From a bacterium (GTDB lineage Bacteria; Verrucomicrobiota; Verrucomicrobiia; Limisphaerales; UBA11358), in the NCBI GenBank assembly GCA_021817945.1, contig JAKAFL010000001.1:186001-250000 (forward strand): 64,000 nt of DNA, written 5' to 3'. The notes under the pieces were generated by a model, which was not told the origin of the DNA, searched no databases, and saw nothing but the letters and a program-made list of their open reading frames with translations. Position numbers and translations under genes: made by a program. Below, one piece after another: positions 34,968 to 44,212 of the stretch. The first letter of the stretch is position 1; the number at the start of each line of letters is the position of its first letter.

Positions 34968-35279
34968 ATGAAGGTTGATTTGGGAATTTGGGGCAAACTA
35001 ATTCAATTGGCGCTTTTTTTAGTGGTCATTGCTGTAATGCTTTTGATTACAATGACCTATTTGCCGCTGATTCATCAAAATGAGAATTACCGGAGAGAGA
35101 TAGACCAGTTGAACAATGAAATCCAGACACAGGAGCAAATCAGCGAGCAACTGAGGAAGGAAATTGATGCGCTGAAAAACGATCCCAACACGGTGGAGAG
35201 GCTGGCGCGAGAAAAATTAAGGTATGCCAGACCTGGGGAAACCATTTTCCATTTTCAAAATGGCACGACCAATCCTTAA
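34968..35279 (+). CDS. Septum formation initiator FtsB/DivIC-like protein
   Basis: Small bitopic division protein. A membrane helix (LIQLALFLVVIAVMLLITM, about residues 11-30) is followed by a periplasmic coiled coil (NYRREIDQLNNEIQTQEQIS) and the family end (DPNTVERLAREKLRYARPGE). Length 103 matches FtsB/DivIC, which with FtsL and FtsQ/DivIB forms a complex activating septal wall synthesis. The ATG at 34968 is the first start after the gap; the longer in-frame upstream segment is not conserved-looking. No other division gene is adjacent. Confidence 0.88.
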   Translation: MKVDLGIWGKLIQLALFLVVIAVMLLITMTYLPLIHQNENYRREIDQLNNEIQTQEQISEQLRKEIDALKNDPNTVERLAREKLRYARPGETIFHFQNGTTNP

Positions 35280-35321
35280 GTGAAATCAGACAATTGGCGC
35301 AATTCTGAACATTTAAAAATC

Positions 35322-35343
35322 GCCTCTGATTATTGACAGAGGC
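35322..35343 (-). terminator. Hairpin with T-run on the minus strand
   Basis: A perfect 7-bp stem GCCTCTG / CAGAGGC with an 8-base loop, followed on the minus strand by GATTTTT. It lies 120 bases past the main terminator of the arabinose cluster and 43 bases after the convergent ftsB gene, so it could act as a back-up. Confidence 0.45.
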
Positions 35344-35465
35344 AGGTTGTGGAAATCCTTGCAGTGCTGGATAATTTTCGAAATGACAGGAAAATGTGTT
35401 TCGGCAAAAATTCCGCTGAAAAGGCGGAACAGATCATAAAATGATCAAGCCTTGGTTTGGAAAAA

Positions 35466-35490
35466 CCCGGCGCCTGCGAGGGGCGCCGGG
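35466..35490 (-). terminator. Rho-independent terminator of the arabinose cluster
   Basis: Strong 9-bp stem CCCGGCGCC with a 7-base loop, followed on the minus strand by five T residues, only nine bases past the symporter stop at 35499. Confidence 0.85.
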
Positions 35491-35498
35491 CTCGTTTC

Positions 35499-37328
35499 TT
35501 ACCAGAACTTGATGTAGAAAAGGACCACGCAACCCACCACCACCAGACTCAGGACCACGTCGGTGGTATTCCAACTCAGGCGGGTGGCCAGCTTCTCTTC
35601 TGGAGTGGCACCATACCAGGTATATTTAATGGTTTTAGGATCAGGAGCAGGGGTTAGCAGACTGATCACCACCATAAGCAAGGCGGTTACCACAAATAGG
35701 ATTTCACAATAGTAAAGCCAATGAATATTCCACAGGTCGAAAACCAGGCCGTTGTGATTGGCGCGAATGGCCGCCATGGAGGAGGCAAACTGGGACTGGC
35801 TAATGACACCATGATAAAAATCCTGTTTCAGCTTGGTGACAGCATCGGTATCATTCTTCATGACGAGATCGGCCGCCAGTCGGGCAAAGCCGCCAATCAC
35901 CCCCACGGAGAAAGACCAGAAAGCGGCTGGGGCCGTGGCTCGTTTCCAAAACACACCCACTCCAAAAAGAACAGCAATGGCGGGAGAGAGATAGCCCTGT
36001 ACGTTTTGGAGGTATAAATACAGGTTGGTATGAAGACTTTTGATCACCAACACCCAGCAAATGCCCAGGAAAACAATGACAGCCGTGGCAATGCGCCCCA
36101 CCACCACCTCGGTTTTTCCGCTGGAATTGGGATACCATTCCCGATAAAAGTCCATGGTAAACAAGGTGGCCGAAGCGTTGAATTTGGACCCCAGCGAAGC
36201 CATCAAGGCCACGATCATGCCGCAAGCCACAAGGCCGCGCAGCCCATGTGGCAGAATCTGGGCCACGAGAGACGTGTAAGCGGCATCACCACTGGTGCTG
36301 AACCCCACCCCGGGAGTTTTGGTAAGTGCGAAAGCGATCATTCCCGGAACGAGAAAAATAAAAACCGGGGTAAGCTTGAAAAACCCGGCTAGAATGGTGC
36401 CGCGCCGCGACTCCTGCTGGTTTTTACCAGCCAAGACGCGTTGAACAATGTATTGATCCGTGCACCAGTACCAGAATCCAATGATGGCTGAGCCTGGCAG
36501 GATGGCAGTCCAAGGCCAATCTGGATCATGAATGGAGCGGACCAGGTGGATATTATCCCCCACAGCAGCCAAGGTGGCGTGCCAACCATCCAGAAGATTG
36601 CCGTGGCCCAGGACACGCAATCCCATGAAAAGAATGCAGACCGACCCAAAAATCAAGACCGGGGCTTGCAAAACCGCCGTGTACATGATCACGCGCATTC
36701 CACCGAAGATGGTGTAAAGGCCCGTGGTAAAGGCCAGGCCCAGTGCGATGGCCCAGAAAACATCCACCGAATGACCCAAAACGTTGATATGATCCACATT
36801 GAGCAATGTGCGGATGACCACGTCGCCCGCATAAATGGTGGCCGCAATCTTGGTGAGGACAAGGCTGGCCATGGTGAGCAGGCTGAGCACTTTGCGCGAG
36901 CCCCGGCTGAAACGCAGCTCCAGGAATTCGGGCATGGTGAAGATTTTCATACGGTCATACAACGGCACAAATGCCCAGCCCAGAATCAATATCCAGTATG
37001 CGTGCATCTCCCAATGGGCCATCGCCATGCCGGTGGCAAAACCTGCACCCGCCAACCCCACCAAATGCTCGGAGCCGATGTTGGAGGAGAAGATGGATGA
37101 ACCTATCTGAAGCCAGTTTGCATCCCGCCCGGAAAGAAAATAATCCTTCCCGGACTCATTTTTACGACGCATGGAGAACCAGACTGTGAGCAACATGCCC
37201 AGGGTAAAAATGGCTATGACAACCCCGTCGAGGCCGTTGAAGACCGATCCGCCGATTCCATTATTTTGGCTGGCAAGGGCCACGGCAGGTGCAGACGCCC
37301 CCACCACATTGTTAGTGATTTCGTTCAT
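35499..37328 (-). CDS. Sodium/solute symporter, SSS family, likely sugar uptake
   Basis: Multi-pass transporter (about 14 helices) coupling sodium influx to sugar uptake. It has SSS landmarks: GKDYFLSGRDANWLQIGSS, IFSSNIGSEHLVGLAGAG, MPEFLELRFSRGSRKVLS, and FWYWCTDQYIVQRVLAGKN. Length 609 is at the long end, as for SGLT-like sugar transporters, with a C-terminal extension. It is the last gene of the arabinose cluster (28 bp after the mutarotase), so arabinose or a related aldose is the inferred substrate. A strong terminator follows. Confidence 0.92.
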   Translation of the reverse strand: MNEITNNVVGASAPAVALASQNNGIGGSVFNGLDGVVIAIFTLGMLLTVWFSMRRKNESGKDYFLSGRDANWLQIGSSIFSSNIGSEHLVGLAGAGFATGMAMAHWEMHAYWILILGWAFVPLYDRMKIFTMPEFLELRFSRGSRKVLSLLTMASLVLTKIAATIYAGDVVIRTLLNVDHINVLGHSVDVFWAIALGLAFTTGLYTIFGGMRVIMYTAVLQAPVLIFGSVCILFMGLRVLGHGNLLDGWHATLAAVGDNIHLVRSIHDPDWPWTAILPGSAIIGFWYWCTDQYIVQRVLAGKNQQESRRGTILAGFFKLTPVFIFLVPGMIAFALTKTPGVGFSTSGDAAYTSLVAQILPHGLRGLVACGMIVALMASLGSKFNASATLFTMDFYREWYPNSSGKTEVVVGRIATAVIVFLGICWVLVIKSLHTNLYLYLQNVQGYLSPAIAVLFGVGVFWKRATAPAAFWSFSVGVIGGFARLAADLVMKNDTDAVTKLKQDFYHGVISQSQFASSMAAIRANHNGLVFDLWNIHWLYYCEILFVVTALLMVVISLLTPAPDPKTIKYTWYGATPEEKLATRLSWNTTDVVLSLVVVGCVVLFYIKFW

Positions 37329-37355
37329 ATATCCAATTTTGATGGAGACTTTGCC

Positions 37356-38504
37356 TTATTCCGTGCCGAACTTGTAAACAATGGTGCTGTGGTAGGTCTG
37401 GCCTGGATCAAGTTCCGTGGAGGGAAATCCGGGTTGATTGGGTGAATCTGGATAATGCTGGGGCTCCATGCAAAAGGCATCGTGGATTTTGTAAACAGCC
37501 CCTGATTTGCCAGTGATGGTGCCATCCAGGAAATTGCCGGCATAAAATTGCAGGCCTGGCTGGTCGCTCCACACTTCCAATACCCGACCGCTCTTGGGAT
37601 CCGTCACGCGTGCCATCAGGCCAAACTTGCCGAGCGGCTTGTCAATCACCCAATTGTGGTCATACCCGGGTCCAAAACGAAGCACGGGATCGGGGTCATT
37701 GATGCGGGCGCCAATCGCAGTGGGCTTGCGGAAATCAAACGGGGTGCCCGTCACATCCGCCAGATCACCTGTTGGAATCAACCCCTTGCGCACAGTGGTG
37801 GTCTGGCTGGAATTAATGTACACGATTTCCCCGAGAATATCTCCACTACCCTGCCCGCCCAGGTTAAAGTAGGAGTGATGGGTCAAGTTCACTACCGTGG
37901 GCTTGTCCGTTCTGGCAGTAAACTCCAGCTTGAGTGCATTGTGTTCGGTGAGCGTGTACACGGCCGTCACTTCCAGATTGCCAGGAAATCCTTCCTCCCC
38001 GTCTGGACTGACATAGGTCAGGATCAGCGAGGGACCTTCCGAGGTCATAATTGGTCGCGCTGTCCAAACGTGTTTATCAAAGCCCTTGATGCCCCCGTGC
38101 AACGTATTCACGGTGTCATTTTGAGGCAGCGTATAGGTCTGGCCGTTCAAGGCAAACTGGCCGTTGCTGATCCTGTTGCCGTACCTTCCGATCAAGGCCC
38201 CAAAATAGGGGCTCTTCGTCAGGTACCCCTGAAGATTGTCGAAACCCAGGACCACATCCGCCATTTTGCCATTGCGGTCGGGCATGATTAATTTTTGAAC
38301 AATGCCCCCGTAATTCATGATGTCGGCTTCCGCGCCGTTTTCATTGCGAAGGGTGAAAAGCACAACGGGTTTGCCGTCCGGGCTTTGTCCGAAATCAGAT
38401 TGAGTGATGGTTCCTTTGGGAGTGTTCATTGTGGAGCAACCTGCCAGGCAAGCCGCCAAAAAGCCGGCAGAGGTCAAGGCGATGATGTTTATGATGTTTT
38501 TCAT
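37356..38504 (-). CDS. Aldose 1-epimerase (mutarotase), lipoprotein
   Basis: Interconverts alpha and beta anomers of an aldose. An N-terminal lipoprotein signal (ISALTS-like hydrophobic core, lipobox CLAGC at about residue 22) places it at the membrane, probably in the periplasm. Family motifs: RYGNRISNGQFALNGQTY, HGGIKGFDKHVWTA, NLTHHSYFNLGGQGS and LRFGPGYDHNWVI, plus the catalytic-type Glu in WSDQPGLQFYAGNFLDG. The ATG at 38504 begins MKNIINIIALT. It lies between araD (16 bp upstream) and the symporter. Periplasmic mutarotation of arabinose before uptake is a plausible role. Confidence 0.9.
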   Translation of the reverse strand: MKNIINIIALTSAGFLAACLAGCSTMNTPKGTITQSDFGQSPDGKPVVLFTLRNENGAEADIMNYGGIVQKLIMPDRNGKMADVVLGFDNLQGYLTKSPYFGALIGRYGNRISNGQFALNGQTYTLPQNDTVNTLHGGIKGFDKHVWTARPIMTSEGPSLILTYVSPDGEEGFPGNLEVTAVYTLTEHNALKLEFTARTDKPTVVNLTHHSYFNLGGQGSGDILGEIVYINSSQTTTVRKGLIPTGDLADVTGTPFDFRKPTAIGARINDPDPVLRFGPGYDHNWVIDKPLGKFGLMARVTDPKSGRVLEVWSDQPGLQFYAGNFLDGTITGKSGAVYKIHDAFCMEPQHYPDSPNQPGFPSTELDPGQTYHSTIVYKFGTE

Positions 38505-38520
38505 GGTTGTTGACGGTTGA

Positions 38521-39213
38521 TTATTTTTGGCCGTAATAGGCATGTTTCCCGTGTTTTCGGAGGAAATGTTTGCTCAAAAGCGGTCGAGGCATCGGGGGCA
38601 GTCCGGGACGAATCCGCAGGGTTTCGCTTGCCAGTTTGGCGACAAACTCCAGGACGCCTGCGTTATGCACGGCATCTGCCAGGGTGGCACCCCATGTAAA
38701 GGGGCCATGACTGGCCACCAGTACGGCTGGATGCTCCAATGGATCCTTCTTTCTAAAAGTTTCTACAATCACTTTACCGGTGTTCAATTCGTAATCGTTT
38801 TTGATCTCGGAAGGTTTCATGGCCCGTGTGCAGGGCACCTCACCGTACCAATAATCAGCTTGGGTGGTCCCATAACTGGGGATTGTCCGGCACGCTTGGG
38901 CCCAGGCGGTGGCATGCAGGCTGTGAGTGTGCACCACTCCGCCTATGTCTCCAAAGGAACGATACAAAACCAGGTGCGTGGGCGTGTCCGAACTGGGACG
39001 CAACTTGCCATCCATCACCTTGGCATCCGAAAGTCTGACCACAACCATGTCCCTGGGCTTCATCACGGAATAAGCCACGCCACTGGGCTTGATCACCATC
39101 AGGCCCCGCTCTCGGTCAATGGCGCTGGCATTGCCCCAGGTCTCAATCACAAGTCCCCGGGACACCAATTCAAGGTTGGCTTCACAAACCAGCTTTTTCA
39201 ATTGTTCCAACAT
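38521..39213 (-). CDS. araD: L-ribulose-5-phosphate 4-epimerase
   Basis: Converts L-ribulose 5-phosphate to D-xylulose 5-phosphate, the last step of arabinose breakdown. It belongs to the class II aldolase/epimerase family. Motifs: GNASAIDRERGLMVIKPSGV, SSDTPTHLVLYR, the zinc ligands in VVHTHSLHATAWAQA, and SHGPFTWG; the end RKHGKHAYYGQK is typical of AraD. Length about 230 is normal. It is the third catabolic gene of the cluster, after araB with a gap of about 166 bp. The product joins the pentose phosphate pathway. Confidence 0.96.
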   Translation of the reverse strand: MLEQLKKLVCEANLELVSRGLVIETWGNASAIDRERGLMVIKPSGVAYSVMKPRDMVVVRLSDAKVMDGKLRPSSDTPTHLVLYRSFGDIGGVVHTHSLHATAWAQACRTIPSYGTTQADYWYGEVPCTRAMKPSEIKNDYELNTGKVIVETFRKKDPLEHPAVLVASHGPFTWGATLADAVHNAGVLEFVAKLASETLRIRPGLPPMPRPLLSKHFLRKHGKHAYYGQK

Positions 39214-39379
39214 AAAATGCAATACACATCCGGCATCCCGTCCATCACAGCTTCAAGGAACCAGCCCGGAAACCGGATTCTTTTGCTTTGCAAATGGCAG
39301 AATCCATATGGCAACAGGACCGGACCATTCTGGCAATTCAAATTTTTGGCTCGCCTGCCGCTTGACCCGCACTACGGCG

Positions 39380-41056
39380 TCAGCGCCTGGCTTTTTCACG
39401 AATTTCAATCAGGCTTTTCATGACTCCATGCAGGCTTCCCTTGAATTCGCGGGTGCCAAAGGCGTCATGCAATTGCCGATAAATCTTATACAGGTCCTTG
39501 TACACGGCATGTGCCGCGGCATTGGGCCGGTAGGTTTTTTCCTTCAAGCCGCTCATACGCCTCTGCGCCCGGGCAAAGTCCGGGTAGGCGCCCGCCACCA
39601 CTGCGGCAGCAATGGCGGACCCCAAGGCGCAGGTCTGGGCCGAGCGTGATATTTTCATGGGTCGCCCCGTCACATCCGCATAAATCTGCATGGTCAGCGC
39701 GCTTTTCTCGGCAATGCCGCCGCAATTCACCACCGAGGAAATGCGAACCCCGTAATCCTCGAAACGATTGATTATTGTCAGGGCGCCAAACGCCGTGGCT
39801 TCCACGAGGGCGCGGTAAATTTCCTCCGGCCGGGTGTACAAGGTTTGCCCCACCATCAGGCCGGTCAGGCGCTGGTCCACCAAAATGGTTCGGTTGCCAT
39901 TGTTCCAGTCCAGAGCCATCAAACCGCTTTCTCCAGGTTTTAAACGGGAAGCGGCTTCATCCAGATCCTTGTGCGACCAGGGGGTCTTGCCTCCGGGCTG
40001 GATATAATGAACCCACCAATTAAACAAATCACCCACAGCAGATTGACCGGCTTCAAGTCCGTAAAATCCAGGAATGACACTTCCATTCACAATGCCGCAA
40101 AGCCCGGGAACATCCGGGAGAACACGCCGGGTGGGGGTGATGGCAATATCACAGGTGCTGGTCCCGATGATTTTCACCAAGGTGCCCGGGGCGACCCCGG
40201 ATCCCACAGCTCCAAGGTGGGCATCGAAGGCTCCCACGGCCACGGGTATACCAGGTTTTAGGCCGGTTTTTTCAGCCCATTCATGGGTGAGATGGCCCGC
40301 CTTTTGATTCACGGGTTTCACCCTTGGCGTGAGATTTGCGCGCAACTTGGCCAGGCTGGGATCCAGCTTGGATAAAAAGGCCGCATCTGGATAACCACCC
40401 CACGAGGCGCTCCACATGGCCTTGTGGCCGGCAGCGCAGACTCCCGCGGTGAAAAGATCCGGCTCAAGCGTGCCCGTGAGGGCCGCCGGCACGAAATCCG
40501 CCAATTCCATCCACGAGTGGGCGGCCTTGTAAACACTGGGCGCACTGCGTTTGCATTTCAACACCTTGCTCCAGAACCATTCACTCGAATAGGTCCCGCC
40601 GCATTTGGCCAGGTATTGGGGGCGCATTTTTCTGGCAAGGGCGGTGATTTCCTCTGCCTCAGCCACGGCGGTATGATCCTTCCAGAGCCAGGCCATGGCA
40701 GCAGGGTTGGAGGCAAATTGCCTGCGAAACGCCAGTGGTTGACCCTCCTTGTCCACGGGCATGGGCGTGCTGCCAGTAGTGTCCACCCCTATCCCAATCA
40801 CTTGGTCCGCCTTAAACCCTCGCTGGTTTTTTGCCGCCACCCTCAAGGCTTCACGAATGGTCACCTTTGCCCCCTCGAGGTAATCCGCAGGATGTTGCCG
40901 GGCCAGGTTGGGGTCGCGCGATAGAATGACCCCCTGGGTGCCATGGGCATAGGTCCAGACTGCGGCGGCAATTTCCCTGCCGTCCTCCACATTGACAATC
41001 AGGGCGCGAACCGAGTTGGTCCCGTAATCCAAGCCGATGGTGTATTGTGCTTTCAT
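39380..41056 (-). CDS. araB: Ribulokinase
   Basis: Phosphorylates L-ribulose to L-ribulose 5-phosphate. FGGY-family kinase with N-terminal YTIGLDYGTNSVRALIVN, VIGIGVDTTGSTPMPVD, and the C-terminal nucleotide-binding segment VVNCGGIAEKSALTMQIYAD. The AraB-specific residues include WLWKDHTAVAEAEEI and SSEWFWSKVL. From the ATG at 41056 it has 558 residues, the usual length; the longer in-frame extension upstream overlaps araA and is not conserved-looking. It starts 22 bases after araA. Confidence 0.97.
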   Translation of the reverse strand: MKAQYTIGLDYGTNSVRALIVNVEDGREIAAAVWTYAHGTQGVILSRDPNLARQHPADYLEGAKVTIREALRVAAKNQRGFKADQVIGIGVDTTGSTPMPVDKEGQPLAFRRQFASNPAAMAWLWKDHTAVAEAEEITALARKMRPQYLAKCGGTYSSEWFWSKVLKCKRSAPSVYKAAHSWMELADFVPAALTGTLEPDLFTAGVCAAGHKAMWSASWGGYPDAAFLSKLDPSLAKLRANLTPRVKPVNQKAGHLTHEWAEKTGLKPGIPVAVGAFDAHLGAVGSGVAPGTLVKIIGTSTCDIAITPTRRVLPDVPGLCGIVNGSVIPGFYGLEAGQSAVGDLFNWWVHYIQPGGKTPWSHKDLDEAASRLKPGESGLMALDWNNGNRTILVDQRLTGLMVGQTLYTRPEEIYRALVEATAFGALTIINRFEDYGVRISSVVNCGGIAEKSALTMQIYADVTGRPMKISRSAQTCALGSAIAAAVVAGAYPDFARAQRRMSGLKEKTYRPNAAAHAVYKDLYKIYRQLHDAFGTREFKGSLHGVMKSLIEIREKARR

Positions 41057-41078
41057 GGTGTCCTGGTGAAAATGCGGT

Positions 41079-42599
41079 TCAAGACACCCAACCGGAGTTG
41101 AGTCCATAGGCGGTGTCATTCCAGAAAAGCTCCTGTTTGAACCGGCGCAGCCGCGTCTCGGCATCTATGACCACAAGCTCAATGCCGGCAATGGAGGCAA
41201 AATCTTCGATCATTTCCGTGGTCACGGCCTGGCTGAACCCGGTGTGGTGGGCACCGCCCGCCAGAATCCATGCCGCACAGGCGGTCTCGAAATCAGGACG
41301 GCATTTCCAAACCGCTTGGGCCACGGGCAGCTTGGGCATGGCCTGCCCGGGCTTCACCACGTCCACCTCATTGACCAGCAAACGAAAACGGTTCCCAAAA
41401 TCCATCAATGCCGCATTCAATCCTGGTCCGGCAGGCGTGTTGAAAATAAGCCGGGCGGGATCCGCTTTTCCACCAATTCCAAGAGGATGCACCGCCAGCA
41501 CGGGGCGACCGTCTGCAATACTCGGGCAGATTTCCAGCATATGCGAGCCCAATACCAGTTTCCCGGAGGAATTCAAATGGTAGGTATAATCTTCCATGAA
41601 AGAGGTGCCGCCAGCCAGGCCGGTGGCCATCACTTTCATTGCCCTCACCAGCGCCGCCGTTTTCCAGTCGCCTTCTCCCGCAAAACCATATCCATCCGCC
41701 ATGAGTCTTTGCGGGGCAAGCCCGGGCAGTTGGGCAAGCCCATGCAAATCCTCGAAAGTCGTGGTGAATGCCTTGAACCCGCCCTCCTCAAGGAAGGCGC
41801 GCAACCCCAATTCAATCCGCGCCGCATCCCGAATCGAAGCGTGCCGCGCACCGCCCGTTTTCAGGTCCGGTGTCATGTTGTAACTGGACTCATATTCCTT
41901 CACCAAGGCATCAATTTCCAGGGAAGTCACGCCATTGACCCTGCTCACAAGGTCGCCCACTCCGTATCCATTGACCGAGAAGCCGAACTTCATTTGCGCC
42001 GCCACCTTGTCTCCCTCGGTCACGGCCACCTCGCGCATGTTGTCTCCAAAGCGCGCAACGCGGGTCCCCTGCCAGTCATGCCAGGCCGCCGCCGCACGCG
42101 TCCATGCCCCCAAGCGCTCCTGCACCTGCGGCTCCTGCCAGAAACCCACCACCACTTTGCGGTTCTTTCGCAGCCGGCTCCAAATAAAACCATGCTCCCT
42201 GTCCCCATGGGCGGCTTGGTTCATGTTCATGAAATCCATGTCAATGGTGGACCATGGAATATCGCGATTGTACTGCGTATGAAGATGGGCGGCTGGCTTG
42301 CCCAGTTGTTTAAGCCCGTTGATCCACATTTTTGAGGGCGAGAAGGTATGGCACCAAGTGATGAGGCCAATGCACTTCGGGGCGTGGTTAGCCTCGCGGC
42401 AAAGGTCCGTCACCGCTTCCGGTGTCACCAATACCGGCTTGAACACCACCTTCACGGGTATGGCAGCGGAACCATCCAGCGCCGCCGCCATTTCCCGGGA
42501 ATGCTCCGCCACGGCCTTCAGGGTTTCCGGTCCATACAAATGCTGGCTGCCGGTTACAAACCAAACTTCAAGTGATTTCAATTGGATTTGATTTTTCAT
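41079..42599 (-). CDS. araA: L-arabinose isomerase
   Basis: Converts L-arabinose to L-ribulose using a divalent metal. AraA motifs are clear: [18 protein letters not shown] at the start, [36 protein letters not shown], and the active-site Glu/His segments in [27 protein letters not shown] and [12 protein letters not shown]. Length 506 is normal. It is the first catabolic gene, five bases after the ROK regulator. Confidence 0.98.
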   Translation of the reverse strand: MKNQIQLKSLEVWFVTGSQHLYGPETLKAVAEHSREMAAALDGSAAIPVKVVFKPVLVTPEAVTDLCREANHAPKCIGLITWCHTFSPSKMWINGLKQLGKPAAHLHTQYNRDIPWSTIDMDFMNMNQAAHGDREHGFIWSRLRKNRKVVVGFWQEPQVQERLGAWTRAAAAWHDWQGTRVARFGDNMREVAVTEGDKVAAQMKFGFSVNGYGVGDLVSRVNGVTSLEIDALVKEYESSYNMTPDLKTGGARHASIRDAARIELGLRAFLEEGGFKAFTTTFEDLHGLAQLPGLAPQRLMADGYGFAGEGDWKTAALVRAMKVMATGLAGGTSFMEDYTYHLNSSGKLVLGSHMLEICPSIADGRPVLAVHPLGIGGKADPARLIFNTPAGPGLNAALMDFGNRFRLLVNEVDVVKPGQAMPKLPVAQAVWKCRPDFETACAAWILAGGAHHTGFSQAVTTEMIEDFASIAGIELVVIDAETRLRRFKQELFWNDTAYGLNSGWVS

Positions 42600-42604
42600 A
42601 AAAT

Positions 42605-43765
42605 TCAGTTTTTTGCGGTAAAGGACTGCTTGAGCATCGGTTTGGGTGCGATAAACCGGTCAATGCCCACAGCCACCAACCCGGCCATGCGGTTCCGGGC
42701 CTCGACATGGCAATCCACCGCCCCGAATCGGGCCCAGATGGATCCTTCGCGTATGCCGTCCGCGAGCCTCGCCACCACTTTGGGGCTAAGCTCGTTCAAG
42801 GCTCCCGTGAGGACCACCCGGCGAAGACCCAGAACATTCAATGCTCCGGCGATCACCACTGCGGCGGCCTGAAGCGCCCTGCCCAGCCAGGGCTCCACGC
42901 CCCGCGTCACAATATGACTCTGCAATTCCGTCCAGCCATGCCTTTTGGCAGGATGCTCCTCGGCAAAACTTCGCAAAAGTCCGTGAACAGAAACCAGCGT
43001 TTCCAGGCATCCAGTGGCTCCGCAGCCACACTTGCGCCGGTTCCCCGGCACCGGGGTGTGCCCCAGTTCCCCGATCGGCTGCGAACTGGCGAACGGCTTG
43101 CCTCCAGTCAATATGGCCCCGCCAACACCGTCGCCAAAATCCACCAGCAAAAAATCCTCATGCTCGGGATGTTGCCGATGATGCCCCAACGCCAGCGTCC
43201 GCTCTTCCTGAACCAAAAACACCGGGATCTTCCAGTGGCGCTGGATAATTCCTGGCAGGTCCGCCTTTTCGCTCCAATGGATGTTGGGGGAAAAAATAAC
43301 CCGGCCCGCAGGCTCATCCACCACCCCGGGCACGCTAAGCACCGCGCAATGAAATTTGCGCCGCCGACTGCGCGCAGCCATCCGCTTGAGCGACTGTTCC
43401 CATGCCCGCACAGGGTTTGCACCCTTCCCCGGGTGCGTCAGGCGTTCCTGCCACAACGGAGGACACGAAGCGTTCAACGGCAATTCATAAAAATCCGAGT
43501 GGCTCACCCCCATTTGGATTCCCAGGAAACCCGGACGCGAGCGATTCAGGCAGAGCAGCCTTCCCGGTCGCCCGGGTCCAGCCAAAGACGCGGAGGAATC
43601 TGCCGTTGGAGTAATTTCCTCCAGGATGTTTTCCCGAAGCAACTCATCCACGATTTTTCCCGCCGTGGGCTGGCTCATGCCCAGCGACCGTGCCAGGTCA
43701 GCCCGCGACGCTAGCCCTGCTTTTTCCATCTGCCTGATGAGGGCACGACGGTTGAGCATGCCCAT
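42605..43765 (-). CDS. ROK-family regulator of the arabinose cluster
   Basis: Transcription repressor of the ROK group, probably sensing a sugar of this pathway. N-terminal winged helix (about residues 5-60: [38 protein letters not shown]). The sugar-kinase-like domain has [22 protein letters not shown] and the zinc-type motif [15 protein letters not shown]. The ATG at 43765 (MGMLNRR) is preferred over one at 43786 because a palindrome abuts the longer start. It is the first gene of the cluster and is likely co-transcribed with araA. Most known arabinose clusters use AraC or GntR-type AraR regulators, so a ROK regulator is of note. Confidence 0.88.
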   Translation of the reverse strand: MGMLNRRALIRQMEKAGLASRADLARSLGMSQPTAGKIVDELLRENILEEITPTADSSASLAGPGRPGRLLCLNRSRPGFLGIQMGVSHSDFYELPLNASCPPLWQERLTHPGKGANPVRAWEQSLKRMAARSRRRKFHCAVLSVPGVVDEPAGRVIFSPNIHWSEKADLPGIIQRHWKIPVFLVQEERTLALGHHRQHPEHEDFLLVDFGDGVGGAILTGGKPFASSQPIGELGHTPVPGNRRKCGCGATGCLETLVSVHGLLRSFAEEHPAKRHGWTELQSHIVTRGVEPWLGRALQAAAVVIAGALNVLGLRRVVLTGALNELSPKVVARLADGIREGSIWARFGAVDCHVEARNRMAGLVAVGIDRFIAPKPMLKQSFTAKN

Positions 43766-43789
43766 GCGGGCGGGCAAAAGTATCATTAC

Positions 43790-43810
43790 TTAATTAAACT
43801 ACTAAATTAA
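43790..43810. promoter_or_regulatory. Candidate ROK operator upstream of the arabinose cluster
   Basis: AT-rich imperfect palindrome TTAATT-N9-AATTAA, ending 24 bases before the regulator's start at 43765. ROK repressors of the XylR/NagC type bind AT-rich palindromes of about this length near their promoters. The symmetry in the centre is poor. Confidence 0.4.
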
Positions 43811-44114
43811 TATTTTCGTCAAGCGTCAATTTGAACCAATCAGATCGCGGGATAAATTTGCATTTTTGCGGTTAATGGCTGCGTCCAAAAAAAGATGGCA
43901 GCAGGCCTTGTGTCAAATAGTTGTCACGCGCCGGCGCTCTTCACCTCCCTGCCTGACCCGGAACAGCATGGGCTTTGGGAGTCGCCACCAAGTGTGACGA
44001 CGGTTTGGCTCCAGAACCCCTCCCAGCGAACAACCCAGTTCCTCAGGTTTCCCCGCCCCGCCAGCGAAGCGCAAAAAAAGGAACAACGGCTCTTTTGGTT
44101 TTTGACTTCGTTTC
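43811..44114. other. Non-coding stretch upstream of the arabinose cluster
   Basis: No gene is supported; it should hold the ROK-ara promoter. Open frames here match nothing. The right side leads into the dispersed repeat copy 2. Confidence 0.4.
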
Positions 44115-44184
44115 AATAGAGTAGGTGGAACGGACGGGTTGAAAGGCACAAGGCCAATGACCGTCTCGCTCCGCCTTCTACTCA
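44115..44184. repeat. Dispersed inverted-repeat element, copy 2
   Basis: Matches the element at 30110-30177 in arms (TAGAGTAGGTGGA... CGCTCCGCC.TCTACTC) and centre (GGGTTGAAAGGCACAAGGCC). The arms pair less perfectly here. It begins about 30 bases after the stop of the minus-strand phosphosugar transferase gene, again in a 3' intergenic position. Confidence 0.72.
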
Positions 44185-44212
44185 ACCTGGTTACAGCCCG
44201 ATCAAGTGGGTT

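Noticed and set aside
38527-39423. Plus-strand frame of 298 codons
   Set aside because: Antisense to araD and the araB 3' end.
41244-42335. Plus-strand frame of 363 codons
   Set aside because: Antisense to araA; rich in His/Gln/Arg as shadow frames of GC-rich genes usually are.
42707-43714. Plus-strand frame of 335 codons
   Set aside because: Antisense to the ROK regulator.
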